Source of the DNA: Aquimarina aggregata | Lineage (GTDB): Bacteria; Bacteroidota; Bacteroidia; Flavobacteriales; Flavobacteriaceae | Assembly (NCBI RefSeq): GCF_001632745.1 | Contig: NZ_LQRT01000060.1 | Location: forward strand, 124,001 to 188,000 | DNA: 64,000 nucleotides | Direction: 5' to 3' | Part shown: positions 42,227 through 49,247 of the stretch, one piece after another | Position numbering within the stretch: position 1 is the first letter of the stretch | Layout of the letters: each line of letters starts with the position of its first letter | The notes under the pieces: generated by a model | The model's database searches: none | What the model saw: only the letters and a program-made list of their open reading frames with translations | Told to the model about the DNA's origin: nothing | Made by a program: the position numbers and the translations under genes

Positions 42227-43609
42227 TTAGTGATCTTTTGTCTTTATTTTACGAGTTCCAAAATCCATAAGTGCGATATTTTCGTTTGGATTAGGTATAA
42301 GAAGTAAGCTAGAGACTGTAGCAGCATCCAAATGTTTTTGATCATTAGATCGTATATTATACACCCAACCGCCATAGGTGCCGCCGGTATTTTCATAATT
42401 TTCGACCTGAAATTGATTAAATTGCTCCCGTGCGGCTTTAAGTTCTTCTGAGATATTTGATGTTTTTTCTATTACCTGTGGTGTTAATTTTGAAATGAAA
42501 TTACTTATGTCTTTTTGAATGTAAAAACCATTCGGGATTAGAATTCTAAGTTGCAGTTCTAGCTCTAGTTTTAAAAAGTAGTTTGGATACAAGTCTTTAT
42601 AATTTCGAATTCCTTCTGCTTTATGTTCGATGTATGTTTTAATATTTTCTTCAAAATATTCTTGCCTTAATATAACAATATCTTCTTTTACGTTTTCTGG
42701 TAATAGAATTTCTATGTCACTACGCCACCTGCATAGTGCCGGTAAAAAATGATTTATAACATATTGTTTATGGTTTTTTAACCTCTCTATTTTGGGAGTT
42801 TCACGTTGATTACTATCGATAATCGATGCTATAATATCTTCATTTTTTTGCTGCATATACTGTTGATAATTATCTAACTGGGCTTTATCCAGAATCGACG
42901 CCATAAATTGCTCTTCGAGCGCTAGTTTTTCAAACTCGCTATAGTAGCCTCCATCAACAGGAGCACGCGTAAATTCCTCTTCTTCATAGTTAAATATAGC
43001 ATGAGCCTGCTTTTTATTTAGTTTTAGATTATTATATCTGCTTTGAACCTGTTGTATCGTCATATCCAAAAGCTCTTGCTTTTCTTTTGCTTCAATAGCA
43101 TTAAATTGTGCCAATTGTTCTTGATTTAGCAAAGTGTTAAGCATCTGATTAGCAAGGGTTAATAATTCGTCTTGATAGTTGGGTATAGGTTCCTTTCTGT
43201 CATATGTTTCGCTCTGTCGCTGTTGGATAAGCGTTTTGTGTGTCTGACCATATGTATCTACAAATTCTTTATATTTTTTTGGTGATAATTTTAACGATTC
43301 AAACTTGTTATACATATAATCCAAATCCAAACCAAAATCCTGTTCACTACGTTTAGATTTTGCTTTCCAGGCTTTTCTTTCTTCACGCAATGTAGCGATT
43401 TGCGTATCGTTTAAAAGTGTTAACAGTGCTTTAAAGTATTTTCTTTTCACTATGTTTTCATCATAATCAGGGTTGATAGAAAACATATTGTCCCTAAGCG
43501 TATAATAATCTAGCTCATCAATTTCGAGAATTTGACTGGGAGATAGTTTTAAGATTTCTGTAAACTGATCTGTAAATGTTGTGGTTTGTGTAATTTTTGG
43601 ATGTGCCAT
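42227..43609 (-). CDS. Helical protein with repeated Spy/LTxxQ-like segments
   Basis: 460 residues, no signal peptide, nearly all helix. A motif of the form LxxLLNxxQxxxxxxxE recurs: LTLLNDTQIATLREE near 68, NTLLNQEQLAQFNAIE near 158 and ASILDKAQLDNYQQYM near 240. Each is followed by a helix with a spaced Leu-Lys/Asn pattern (LKLSPKKYKEF, LKLNKKQAHAIF). The spacing resembles LTxxQ (Spy-type) repeats, though those are periplasmic and this has no export signal. No family or function can be named. Divergent from the TPR-AraC gene at 43842. Confidence 0.6.
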   Translation of the reverse strand: MAHPKITQTTTFTDQFTEILKLSPSQILEIDELDYYTLRDNMFSINPDYDENIVKRKYFKALLTLLNDTQIATLREERKAWKAKSKRSEQDFGLDLDYMYNKFESLKLSPKKYKEFVDTYGQTHKTLIQQRQSETYDRKEPIPNYQDELLTLANQMLNTLLNQEQLAQFNAIEAKEKQELLDMTIQQVQSRYNNLKLNKKQAHAIFNYEEEEFTRAPVDGGYYSEFEKLALEEQFMASILDKAQLDNYQQYMQQKNEDIIASIIDSNQRETPKIERLKNHKQYVINHFLPALCRWRSDIEILLPENVKEDIVILRQEYFEENIKTYIEHKAEGIRNYKDLYPNYFLKLELELQLRILIPNGFYIQKDISNFISKLTPQVIEKTSNISEELKAAREQFNQFQVENYENTGGTYGGWVYNIRSNDQKHLDAATVSSLLLIPNPNENIALMDFGTRKIKTKDH

Positions 43610-43812
43610 ATGAAGTACTTATTGTCCAGTTTTCTTTTTATAATTTAAAGTCACCATCGTTTTGCAATACTAAGTATTTCCAGTTTCATTTTTTGAAACT
43701 GAAAGTTTTTTAATAATAACTTAATTAAAGTTTTATTGAACAAAGTTGGTATCAAATAAGAGTATTTTTTAATCAACATTTTTAGGGATACCCTCATTTT
43801 AAAAGGAATCCT

Positions 43813-43820
43813 TATTTTTG
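43813..43820 (+). promoter_or_regulatory. -7 element (TATTTTTG) of TPR-AraC gene A
   Basis: An exact TAnnTTTG match 22 bases before the ATG at 43842. An equivalent box occupies nearly the same position before the paralogue at 46351. It overlaps the TTG at 43818, ruling that out as the start. No clear -33 TTG. Confidence 0.5.
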
Positions 43821-43841
43821 AGTGACTACATACTGGTATAT

Positions 43842-45476
43842 ATGATTTTATCTAGAACACGATTTTTGTTTTTTTTTAGTATAAGCTACTGTATACTATT
43901 AGGAGTAGGAGTTCACAGTATAACTGCTCAAAAAAGTGAAATAGATACCGCTCAAGAATTTTTTGAAAAGGGAAGGTCTTATTACCGTAAAGAAAACTAC
44001 AAAGAAAGTGTAGCGTATTATAAAAATGCAGAAGAAATTTTCAAAAAACTAGGAGAAGAAAAATCTTTATGCCTGACGTCTACCTTAAAAGGTCATGCCT
44101 ATATGATGAATGATCAAAATCAGAAAGCTCTAGATGCTTATTATACGAGTTTAGCTATTGCTCAAAAAATAGGAGATTTGGATCAAGAAGCGATTGCAAA
44201 TTCTGGTTTGGTATTAGTATATAAAAAAACAAATCAATTTGATAAAGCACTTAAGGTTTCTAGAAAAACATTACAATCAATTGATCAAACTTCTTTTAAA
44301 GATACTAAGATTCATGTAGATATAATAACAACTAATGTTGAAGTTTATTTGGATACAGAGCGATATGATTCTGTTGTATATTATGCCGATCAAGGGATAG
44401 CTATGAGTAAAATCTTAAACCATAAAGAAGGTCTGATAGACCTCTATATTAAAAAGGGAGTTGTGTTCTATTATCAAGAAGATTATGAGCAGTCCTTAGA
44501 CTATTTATATAAAGCAGAAAAGATTTTACAAAATAATAATATCAACAATAGATTTTATCCCACAGTAAATAGTAACTATTTTGTAGCTAGTTGTTATTAT
44601 CAACAACAGCTATATGATAAAGCGATTAATAGATTGTTACTAACCATAAAAGCCTCAGATAAAAATGATTTGCTAAAACTACCCGTACGACAATCCCATC
44701 TGTTACTAGCCAACTGTTATGCAGCTAAAAAAGATTTTGAACAATCTACCTATTGGCATGCTAAGTATTCAAGTCTAAATGAAGCTTATCAAAAGCGGAA
44801 GGATCAAACTGTTAATAAAATTTATGAAAAAGAAGCACAACAGTTAGAAGATGGCATTAAAGTATTACAATCTCAAAGAAATAAGGACAAAACAAGAACA
44901 ACATATGCCTATGGTATTGCAGGTTTGCTGTTAGGGTGTCTCGTTATTTTGGTAGTGTTGTATAAGCGAAAGCAAAGATCAAATCAACGTATTTTTAATG
45001 AGTTATTGCAACAGATCACTGCTTTAGAAACAAAAGAAAAAGAAGTTGTTACAGTTAAAGAAACAACCAAAGAGATTGCTAAAGAGGTTGTAATTGATGA
45101 AGATACGGTTAATGAAATTCTTAAGGGTTTAGATCGATTAGAGCGACAAGAGTTTTTTTTACGGTCTGATTGTAATTTGCGTACCATAGCCAAAAAAGTA
45201 AAAACCAATGCGACCTATTTATCTAAAATTATTAATCTACATAAAAAGAAAAATTTTAACGACTATCTTAACGAGTTACGTATTGATTATGCCTTAAAAC
45301 GATTAAAGAACGATAAAAAATTTAGAGCATTTTCTATCAAATCGATTGCGACCGAGATTGGGTATAAAAGTGATTACTCTTTTGCCAAACACTTTAAAAC
45401 AAGAACAGGACTTAACCCATCCTATTATATCAAAAAAATAGCAAAACAAGAACATACTAGGGATCAGTTAGTTTAA
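43842..45476 (+). CDS. TPR - transmembrane - AraC-type HTH regulator (paralogue A)
   Basis: 544 residues from ATG 43842. The signal segment ends near TAQKS, then five or more TPR-like helix pairs follow (EFFEKGRSYYRKENYKESVAYYKNAEEIFKKLG is a classic TPR). One membrane helix lies near 365-385 (YAYGIAGLLLGCLVILVVLY), and the C-terminal AraC domain is NDYLNELRIDYALKRLKNDK with GYKSDYSFAKHFKTRTGLNPSYYIK. It is closely similar to the regulator encoded after the three precursor genes. The HTH is presumably cytoplasmic and the TPRs outside the membrane. A later start than the TTG at 43818 is supported by the -7 box. Confidence 0.87.
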   Translation: MILSRTRFLFFFSISYCILLGVGVHSITAQKSEIDTAQEFFEKGRSYYRKENYKESVAYYKNAEEIFKKLGEEKSLCLTSTLKGHAYMMNDQNQKALDAYYTSLAIAQKIGDLDQEAIANSGLVLVYKKTNQFDKALKVSRKTLQSIDQTSFKDTKIHVDIITTNVEVYLDTERYDSVVYYADQGIAMSKILNHKEGLIDLYIKKGVVFYYQEDYEQSLDYLYKAEKILQNNNINNRFYPTVNSNYFVASCYYQQQLYDKAINRLLLTIKASDKNDLLKLPVRQSHLLLANCYAAKKDFEQSTYWHAKYSSLNEAYQKRKDQTVNKIYEKEAQQLEDGIKVLQSQRNKDKTRTTYAYGIAGLLLGCLVILVVLYKRKQRSNQRIFNELLQQITALETKEKEVVTVKETTKEIAKEVVIDEDTVNEILKGLDRLERQEFFLRSDCNLRTIAKKVKTNATYLSKIINLHKKKNFNDYLNELRIDYALKRLKNDKKFRAFSIKSIATEIGYKSDYSFAKHFKTRTGLNPSYYIKKIAKQEHTRDQLV

Positions 45477-45622
45477 AATAGTATCAATTTTGATAGTACG
45501 AGAAAGCTTGTCTTGATATGATTTATGGTGTTTTTTTTTGAAGTTATAAAAAATCAATACATTACTGTCTTAATAAAGGCAATTTTAAAAGCCATAAGAA
45601 ATAAATTCTAAATACTAATGTT

Positions 45623-45802
45623 ATGAAAACACACAAATCAAATGCTTTACGTTTACAAAAACTAACAGTTGCAAGAATTAATCCAGAAGCCTTACAAAGG
45701 CTTAAGGGTGGAACCAGTGTTGCTCCTTCAGTAAATGGAAATTGTGGTGGATCTCATCGTCCTGGTGTAAATGGTTTTGCTTGCCACCAGATAGTTCGTT
45801 AA
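45623..45802 (+). CDS. GG-leader RiPP (lanthipeptide-like) precursor 1 of tandem array
   Basis: 59 residues. The 30-residue leader MKTHKSNALRLQKLTVARIN... ends LKGG, the Bacteroidota GG-leader pattern (class I lanthipeptide precursor type). The 29-residue core has Ser/Thr near its start (TSVAPS) and Cys at 41 and 54, allowing Ser/Thr-to-Cys lanthionine rings. The leader is nearly identical to those of the next two genes while the core differs. Nearby split LanB genes supply dehydration. Gap to the next precursor is about 43 bases. Confidence 0.82.
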   Translation: MKTHKSNALRLQKLTVARINPEALQRLKGGTSVAPSVNGNCGGSHRPGVNGFACHQIVR

Positions 45803-45845
45803 GTTAAAAAAAACTCTACAGAGTAACATCATAATTATAAATCCT

Positions 45846-46019
45846 ATGAAAACTTATAAGTCAAATACTTTGTCTTTAAAAAAATTAACCGTTGCAAGAA
45901 TCAACTCAGATGCATTACAATTGCTTAAAGGGGGGAGTAGTTATCCTCCTACTACTAGCCCTGATGATTTGGGAACTATAAGAAGGCGAGGAGGCATGTG
46001 TCATCTACAGGCGCGTTAA
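45846..46019 (+). CDS. GG-leader RiPP precursor 2 of tandem array
   Basis: 57 residues: leader MKTYKSNTLSLKKLTVARIN... ending LLKGG (30 residues), core SSYPPTTSP... with a single Cys at 52 near its end. Four Ser/Thr precede the Cys, so at most one thioether ring with extra dehydro-residues is possible. The SSxPP opening is shared with precursor 3. A plus-strand frame beginning at 45998 overlaps this gene but is only the upstream extension of precursor 3. Confidence 0.82.
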   Translation: MKTYKSNTLSLKKLTVARINSDALQLLKGGSSYPPTTSPDDLGTIRRRGGMCHLQAR

Positions 46020-46063
46020 CTTTAAAAGTCCATAAACAGAGTAACATCATAATTACAAACGCT

Positions 46064-46231
46064 ATGAAAACACATAAATCAAATACTTTACAGTTAAAAA
46101 AACTAACGGTTGCAAGAATTAATCCAGAGACATTGCTATTGCTTAAAGGAGGGAGTAGTGTTCCTCCTAGTCTAAATAATGAAAGAGGAACAGCACGCCG
46201 TGTTAATGGGGCTTGTGTTCATATATATTAA
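46064..46231 (+). CDS. GG-leader RiPP precursor 3 of tandem array
   Basis: 55 residues: leader MKTHKSNTLQLKKLTVARIN... ending LLKGG, then core SSVPPSLNNERGTARRVNGACVHIY (in two pieces: SSVPPSLNNERG and TARRVNGACVHIY) with one Cys four residues from the end. The frame is open 22 codons upstream, but ATG 46064 gives a leader that matches the two paralogues residue for residue, so it is chosen. It is followed by a terminator. Confidence 0.82.
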   Translation: MKTHKSNTLQLKKLTVARINPETLLLLKGGSSVPPSLNNERGTARRVNGACVHIY

Positions 46232-46250
46232 GGTAAAATAGTATAGTACT

Positions 46251-46277
46251 AAACCTGCATCATCATGCAGGTTTTTT
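46251..46277 (+). terminator. Rho-independent terminator after precursor array
   Basis: Perfect 10-bp arms (AAACCTGCAT / ATGCAGGTTT), four-base loop and a run of seven T. It separates the three precursors from the regulator that follows. Confidence 0.9.
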
Positions 46278-46319
46278 TATGTGTTTATTTTATCAAAATG
46301 CTCTTAAAAAGAAAACTCC

Positions 46320-46327
46320 TATTTTTG
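46320..46327 (+). promoter_or_regulatory. -7 element (TATTTTTG) of TPR-AraC gene B
   Basis: An exact TAnnTTTG match 24 bases before ATG 46351 and just after the precursor-array terminator, giving the regulator its own promoter. It rules out the in-frame ATG at 46279 as the normal start. Confidence 0.5.
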
Positions 46328-46350
46328 ATTTGTTGTTTATCACAAGATCT

Positions 46351-48051
46351 ATGATTTTTTTTAAAAGGCTTTTTTTTATCTGCTGTAGTATTTATACGGT
46401 AGTAGGGTATACTCAAGAAAAACAACTCATCATTCCTGATAGTATCGCTGTTATGCCATCAAACGTGCTAGGTAGTTATATTAAAAAAAATAACCCTCAA
46501 AAAGCTAAAATCTACGAGCGGGTGTTATCTAATCTTAAGGATCAGGATAGTGCTAAAACCAATACCTATTATTATCTGGGACGTCATTTTAATACACAAG
46601 AAAACTATGAGCGCAGTGCTTACTACTATGGGCATGCAGCCAAAGCAGCAAAAGCTGCCAGCTATGATCAGTTTTTGTATGCTATTTATACAAAAAAGGC
46701 CGAGGCATACCTAAAAGATTGGAAAAATCAAAAAGCACTAGACGTGTATGATACCATTTTAGCGATAGCAAAACAAAACAAAAGCCGTAAGCATGAGATT
46801 ATTGCAAATTCTGGGATTACGATTATTTTAAAAAGAACAAAACAACTAGATAAAGCACTTGCAATAGCTAAACATAACCTAAAACTGGTTGAAAATTCTG
46901 GGTACAAAAACAAAAAAAATCATGTTAATCTATATACCATTATTAGCGAGGTATATCTGGATCAAAAGAAGTATGATTCTGTAATACTATATGCAGATAA
47001 AGGTATTGCTATAGGTAACAGTATTAAACACCTTATTGGGGTTATTGATTTGTATACTAAAAAAGGAGCGGCATCCTTTTATCAAAATGATATTGCAACT
47101 GCTTTTAAGTACCTGGAGCAGGCAGCGTCACTTTTAAAAACCAATACCATTACAGATAAAAAATCTGTGGTTAATCTTAATTATTTTTTAGCAAATTGTT
47201 ATGCCAAACAAAAGGAATATACAAAAGCCATCACACTACTAGAAGATAACCTAAGCAAGTTAGATGATAAAGATCCTAGAAATGTAAGAACATTAGATAC
47301 GTATCGTTTATTAGCAGATAGCTATAAGGCAAGTGGTAACGACCAAAAGTTTGCGTTTTGGATTGATAAACATACACGATTAAGAGATAAATTTGTTGAG
47401 GCCAAAGACCAAACGGTTACTAAAATATATAAAAAGGATACTGATAAGTTAGGAGAGGAGATAGCTGTTCTTACCGATGCGCAACATAAAGAAAAGCAAT
47501 CCAGAAATTATATGATCTTAATGTTTGCTGTAATCTTTATAGTGCTACTTAGTATTGTTGGGTATTATTACTTAAAATATAAAAAAAACAAATTACGTTT
47601 TGATGATCTAATCCAGAAAGTAAATACAACAACAGCTGAAGTTATAACAGATAAAAAAGCCAAAGAAGTTGTTATTGATGATGAAAAAGTAGCCCTTGTT
47701 TTAAAAGGGTTAGATCGATTAGAAGAGAAAGAATATTTTTTACATACAGATTGTACCTTGGGAGCTATGGCAAAAAGAGTAAAAATTAATACGACCTATC
47801 TCTCTAAAATTATCAATACTCATAAGGAAAAGAGTTTTAATGAATATATTAATGATTTAAGAATCGAATATGTACTACAGCGATTACAAACCGATAAAAA
47901 ATTTAGATCATTCTCGATCACCTCTATAGCATCAGAAATAGGGTATAAAAGTGATAATTCTTTTACAAAACATTTTAAAGCCAAAACAGGACTTAATCCA
48001 TCATTTTATATCAAAGAAATTGAAAAGTTAGAAAAAACGATGGTATCCTAA
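46351..48051 (+). CDS. TPR - transmembrane - AraC-type HTH regulator (paralogue B)
   Basis: 566 residues from ATG 46351. The signal segment MIFFKRLFFICCSIYTVVGY ends before TQEK. TPR-like helix pairs follow (ENYERSAYYYGHAAKAAKAAS, IATAFKYLEQAASLLKT), then one membrane helix near 392-412 and the C-terminal AraC HTH (NEYINDLRIEYVLQRLQTDK, GYKSDNSFTKHFKAKTGLNP). It is a close paralogue of the gene at 43842; together they bracket the precursor array. It ends at a hairpin. Confidence 0.87.
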   Translation: MIFFKRLFFICCSIYTVVGYTQEKQLIIPDSIAVMPSNVLGSYIKKNNPQKAKIYERVLSNLKDQDSAKTNTYYYLGRHFNTQENYERSAYYYGHAAKAAKAASYDQFLYAIYTKKAEAYLKDWKNQKALDVYDTILAIAKQNKSRKHEIIANSGITIILKRTKQLDKALAIAKHNLKLVENSGYKNKKNHVNLYTIISEVYLDQKKYDSVILYADKGIAIGNSIKHLIGVIDLYTKKGAASFYQNDIATAFKYLEQAASLLKTNTITDKKSVVNLNYFLANCYAKQKEYTKAITLLEDNLSKLDDKDPRNVRTLDTYRLLADSYKASGNDQKFAFWIDKHTRLRDKFVEAKDQTVTKIYKKDTDKLGEEIAVLTDAQHKEKQSRNYMILMFAVIFIVLLSIVGYYYLKYKKNKLRFDDLIQKVNTTTAEVITDKKAKEVVIDDEKVALVLKGLDRLEEKEYFLHTDCTLGAMAKRVKINTTYLSKIINTHKEKSFNEYINDLRIEYVLQRLQTDKKFRSFSITSIASEIGYKSDNSFTKHFKAKTGLNPSFYIKEIEKLEKTMVS

Positions 48052-48066
48052 TAATCAAGTATAAAA

Positions 48067-48094
48067 GCACCTCAATTTTATGAAATTGAGGTGC
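48067..48094 (+). terminator. Terminator-like hairpin after TPR-AraC gene B
   Basis: Perfect 12-bp arms (GCACCTCAATTT and complement), loop TATG, 15 bases after the stop. No strong T-run. Confidence 0.6.
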
Positions 48095-48196
48095 GCTAAT
48101 TATGATGTTACTAATGTTACAAGTATCTTTTTTCAATAAAATTAACTTCGAGGTCAATTGTTTTTAATAACAAAGACTCTGCAAATTATCTTCATT

Positions 48197-48364
48197 ATGA
48201 AAAAGAAACAAAAAAAGGGAATAGACTTAAGAAAACTAACTATAGCAAGGATTAATAATACAATGCTACTACAAATACAAGGAGGAGATTGTAATGTAAC
48301 AACCGATGATACAGATACCCATAACAGTATTTGCGTTTGCGTTCCAACTCAGAATATTTTTTAG
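48197..48364 (+). CDS. GG-leader RiPP precursor 4 (diverged relative of the array)
   Basis: 55 residues. The leader MKKKQKKGIDLRKLTIARIN... ending IQGG is again 30 residues and shares the LxKLTxARIN block with precursors 1-3. The core DCNVTTDDTDTHNSICVC... has three Cys (32, 46, 48) and five Thr, giving several possible rings. The frame extends to an upstream ATG at 48158, but the leader match fixes the start at 48197. It has its own strong terminator. Confidence 0.8.
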   Translation: MKKKQKKGIDLRKLTIARINNTMLLQIQGGDCNVTTDDTDTHNSICVCVPTQNIF

Positions 48365-48406
48365 AAAAGCAACCTGTTTTTTTAATAAAGCTTATTAAGG
48401 ATTTTT

Positions 48407-48446
48407 ACATATCCGCATATTCAATAATATGCGGATATGTTGTTTT
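48407..48446 (+). terminator. Rho-independent terminator after precursor 4
   Basis: Perfect 15-bp arms (ACATATCCGCATATT and complement), four-base loop, then TGTTTTTG. Confidence 0.85.
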
Positions 48447-48496
48447 TGTGCGATACAATATTGCAATACATTAGAGTCAGAAGATGACTAAATGTG

Positions 48497-48631
48497 TTCG
48501 ATTATTAATCTATTGATTATTGGTATTGATTTGTTTGTTTCTGTCGCCTCAAGCGGAGTCGAGAGGTGATTTTTAATCAAACCATTAGCTCTCGACTCCG
48601 CTTGGCTGGACTGATGGAAATAATAATCGAA
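48497..48631. repeat. Nested palindromic (REP/MITE-like) repeat, copy 2
   Basis: Outer arms TTCGATTATTA (48497-48507) and TAATAATCGAA (48621-48631) enclose a perfect 16-bp inner hairpin, CAAGCGGAGTCGAGAG (48550-48565) with its complement (48589-48604). It shares the TTCGATT outer and GCGnAGTCGAGA inner motifs with the copy at 34122-34290. The differences are compensated on both arms. Confidence 0.8.
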
Positions 48632-48710
48632 TTCAGATTGCTGGTTGTCTTTTGATTTTGGGGAAACCGAAAACCATAAATAGAGTAGGTATTGTATCTA
48701 AATTTTTATC

Positions 48711-48863
48711 ATGAAAAAAACAATAAAAAAACTTGAACTTAAAAAGGTTACAATTTCGCAATTTGAAGCTAATGCTGTAAAAGGTGGTGGCACAGGGCCT
48801 ACTGCTATAATGTGTAATAGTGTACCAAGACACTTAGGTGGTATTGGGTGCCATATGTTTTAA
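48711..48863 (+). CDS. GG-leader RiPP precursor 5
   Basis: 50 residues. Leader MKKTIKKLELKKVTISQFEA... ends VKGG at 26, core GTGPTAIMCNSVPR... with two Cys (35 and 47), each preceded by Ser/Thr. The leader differs from the LTVARIN group but has the same LxLKKVTI core, matching Bacteroidota lanthipeptide precursors. It is 28 bases before the next precursor-like gene, and the two share a terminator. Too short to be called with full certainty. Confidence 0.75.
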   Translation: MKKTIKKLELKKVTISQFEANAVKGGGTGPTAIMCNSVPRHLGGIGCHMF

Positions 48864-48891
48864 TACTTTTCTAATTTAAAATCAAATCCAT

Positions 48892-49083
48892 ATGTTTTCA
48901 AAAATTTTAAACCTAAAAGATGTTCAACAATTGAACAAGAAACAACAAGAAACAATTAACGGTGGTATACAATTCCCGATTGGTTGTAGAACACGAAGAG
49001 ACTGTTTTATTGTTACAGGAGAGTATGACTGGGCATGCTCTAGAAATCCTCATACGCATTCTGGAACTTGTGTTCCTTTATAA
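48892..49083 (+). CDS. GG-leader peptide 6 (bacteriocin-like)
   Basis: 63 residues. Leader MFSKILNLKDVQQLNKKQQE... ends INGG at 25, the form seen in Bacteroidota bacteriocin-like peptides. The 38-residue core has four Cys (32, 38, 49, 60) and an even charge mix. Four spaced Cys with few preceding Ser/Thr suggest disulfides as readily as lanthionines. It is followed by a strong terminator and then the LanB genes. Confidence 0.72.
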   Translation: MFSKILNLKDVQQLNKKQQETINGGIQFPIGCRTRRDCFIVTGEYDWACSRNPHTHSGTCVPL

Positions 49084-49106
49084 TATGATAACATTAAATG
49101 TTGTAC

Positions 49107-49133
49107 AAGCCCTGTTTTTACAGGGCTTTTTTT
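49107..49133 (+). terminator. Rho-independent terminator after peptide 6
   Basis: Perfect 9-bp arms (AAGCCCTGT / ACAGGGCTT), loop TTTT, and seven or more T. Confidence 0.9.
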
Positions 49134-49247
49134 ATTTGTAAATATTAGCTTTGATAACCTTAATCTCACTTTGTATAATTTCCTATCTTGCGATATTAGA
49201 TATCAAGAATATTTAGTAATAGAATCATCTAAGCGGTTTCATCATAC

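Larger units (their letters stand above)
48365..48710. other. Intergenic region with terminator and nested palindrome
   Basis: About 350 bases between precursors 4 and 5. It holds a strong terminator and the second copy of the nested palindromic repeat; nothing else is supported. Confidence 0.6.

Noticed and set aside
45998..46063. Upstream extension of precursor 3
   Set aside because: It overlaps precursor 2, and the leader alignment with precursors 1 and 2 fixes the start at 46064.
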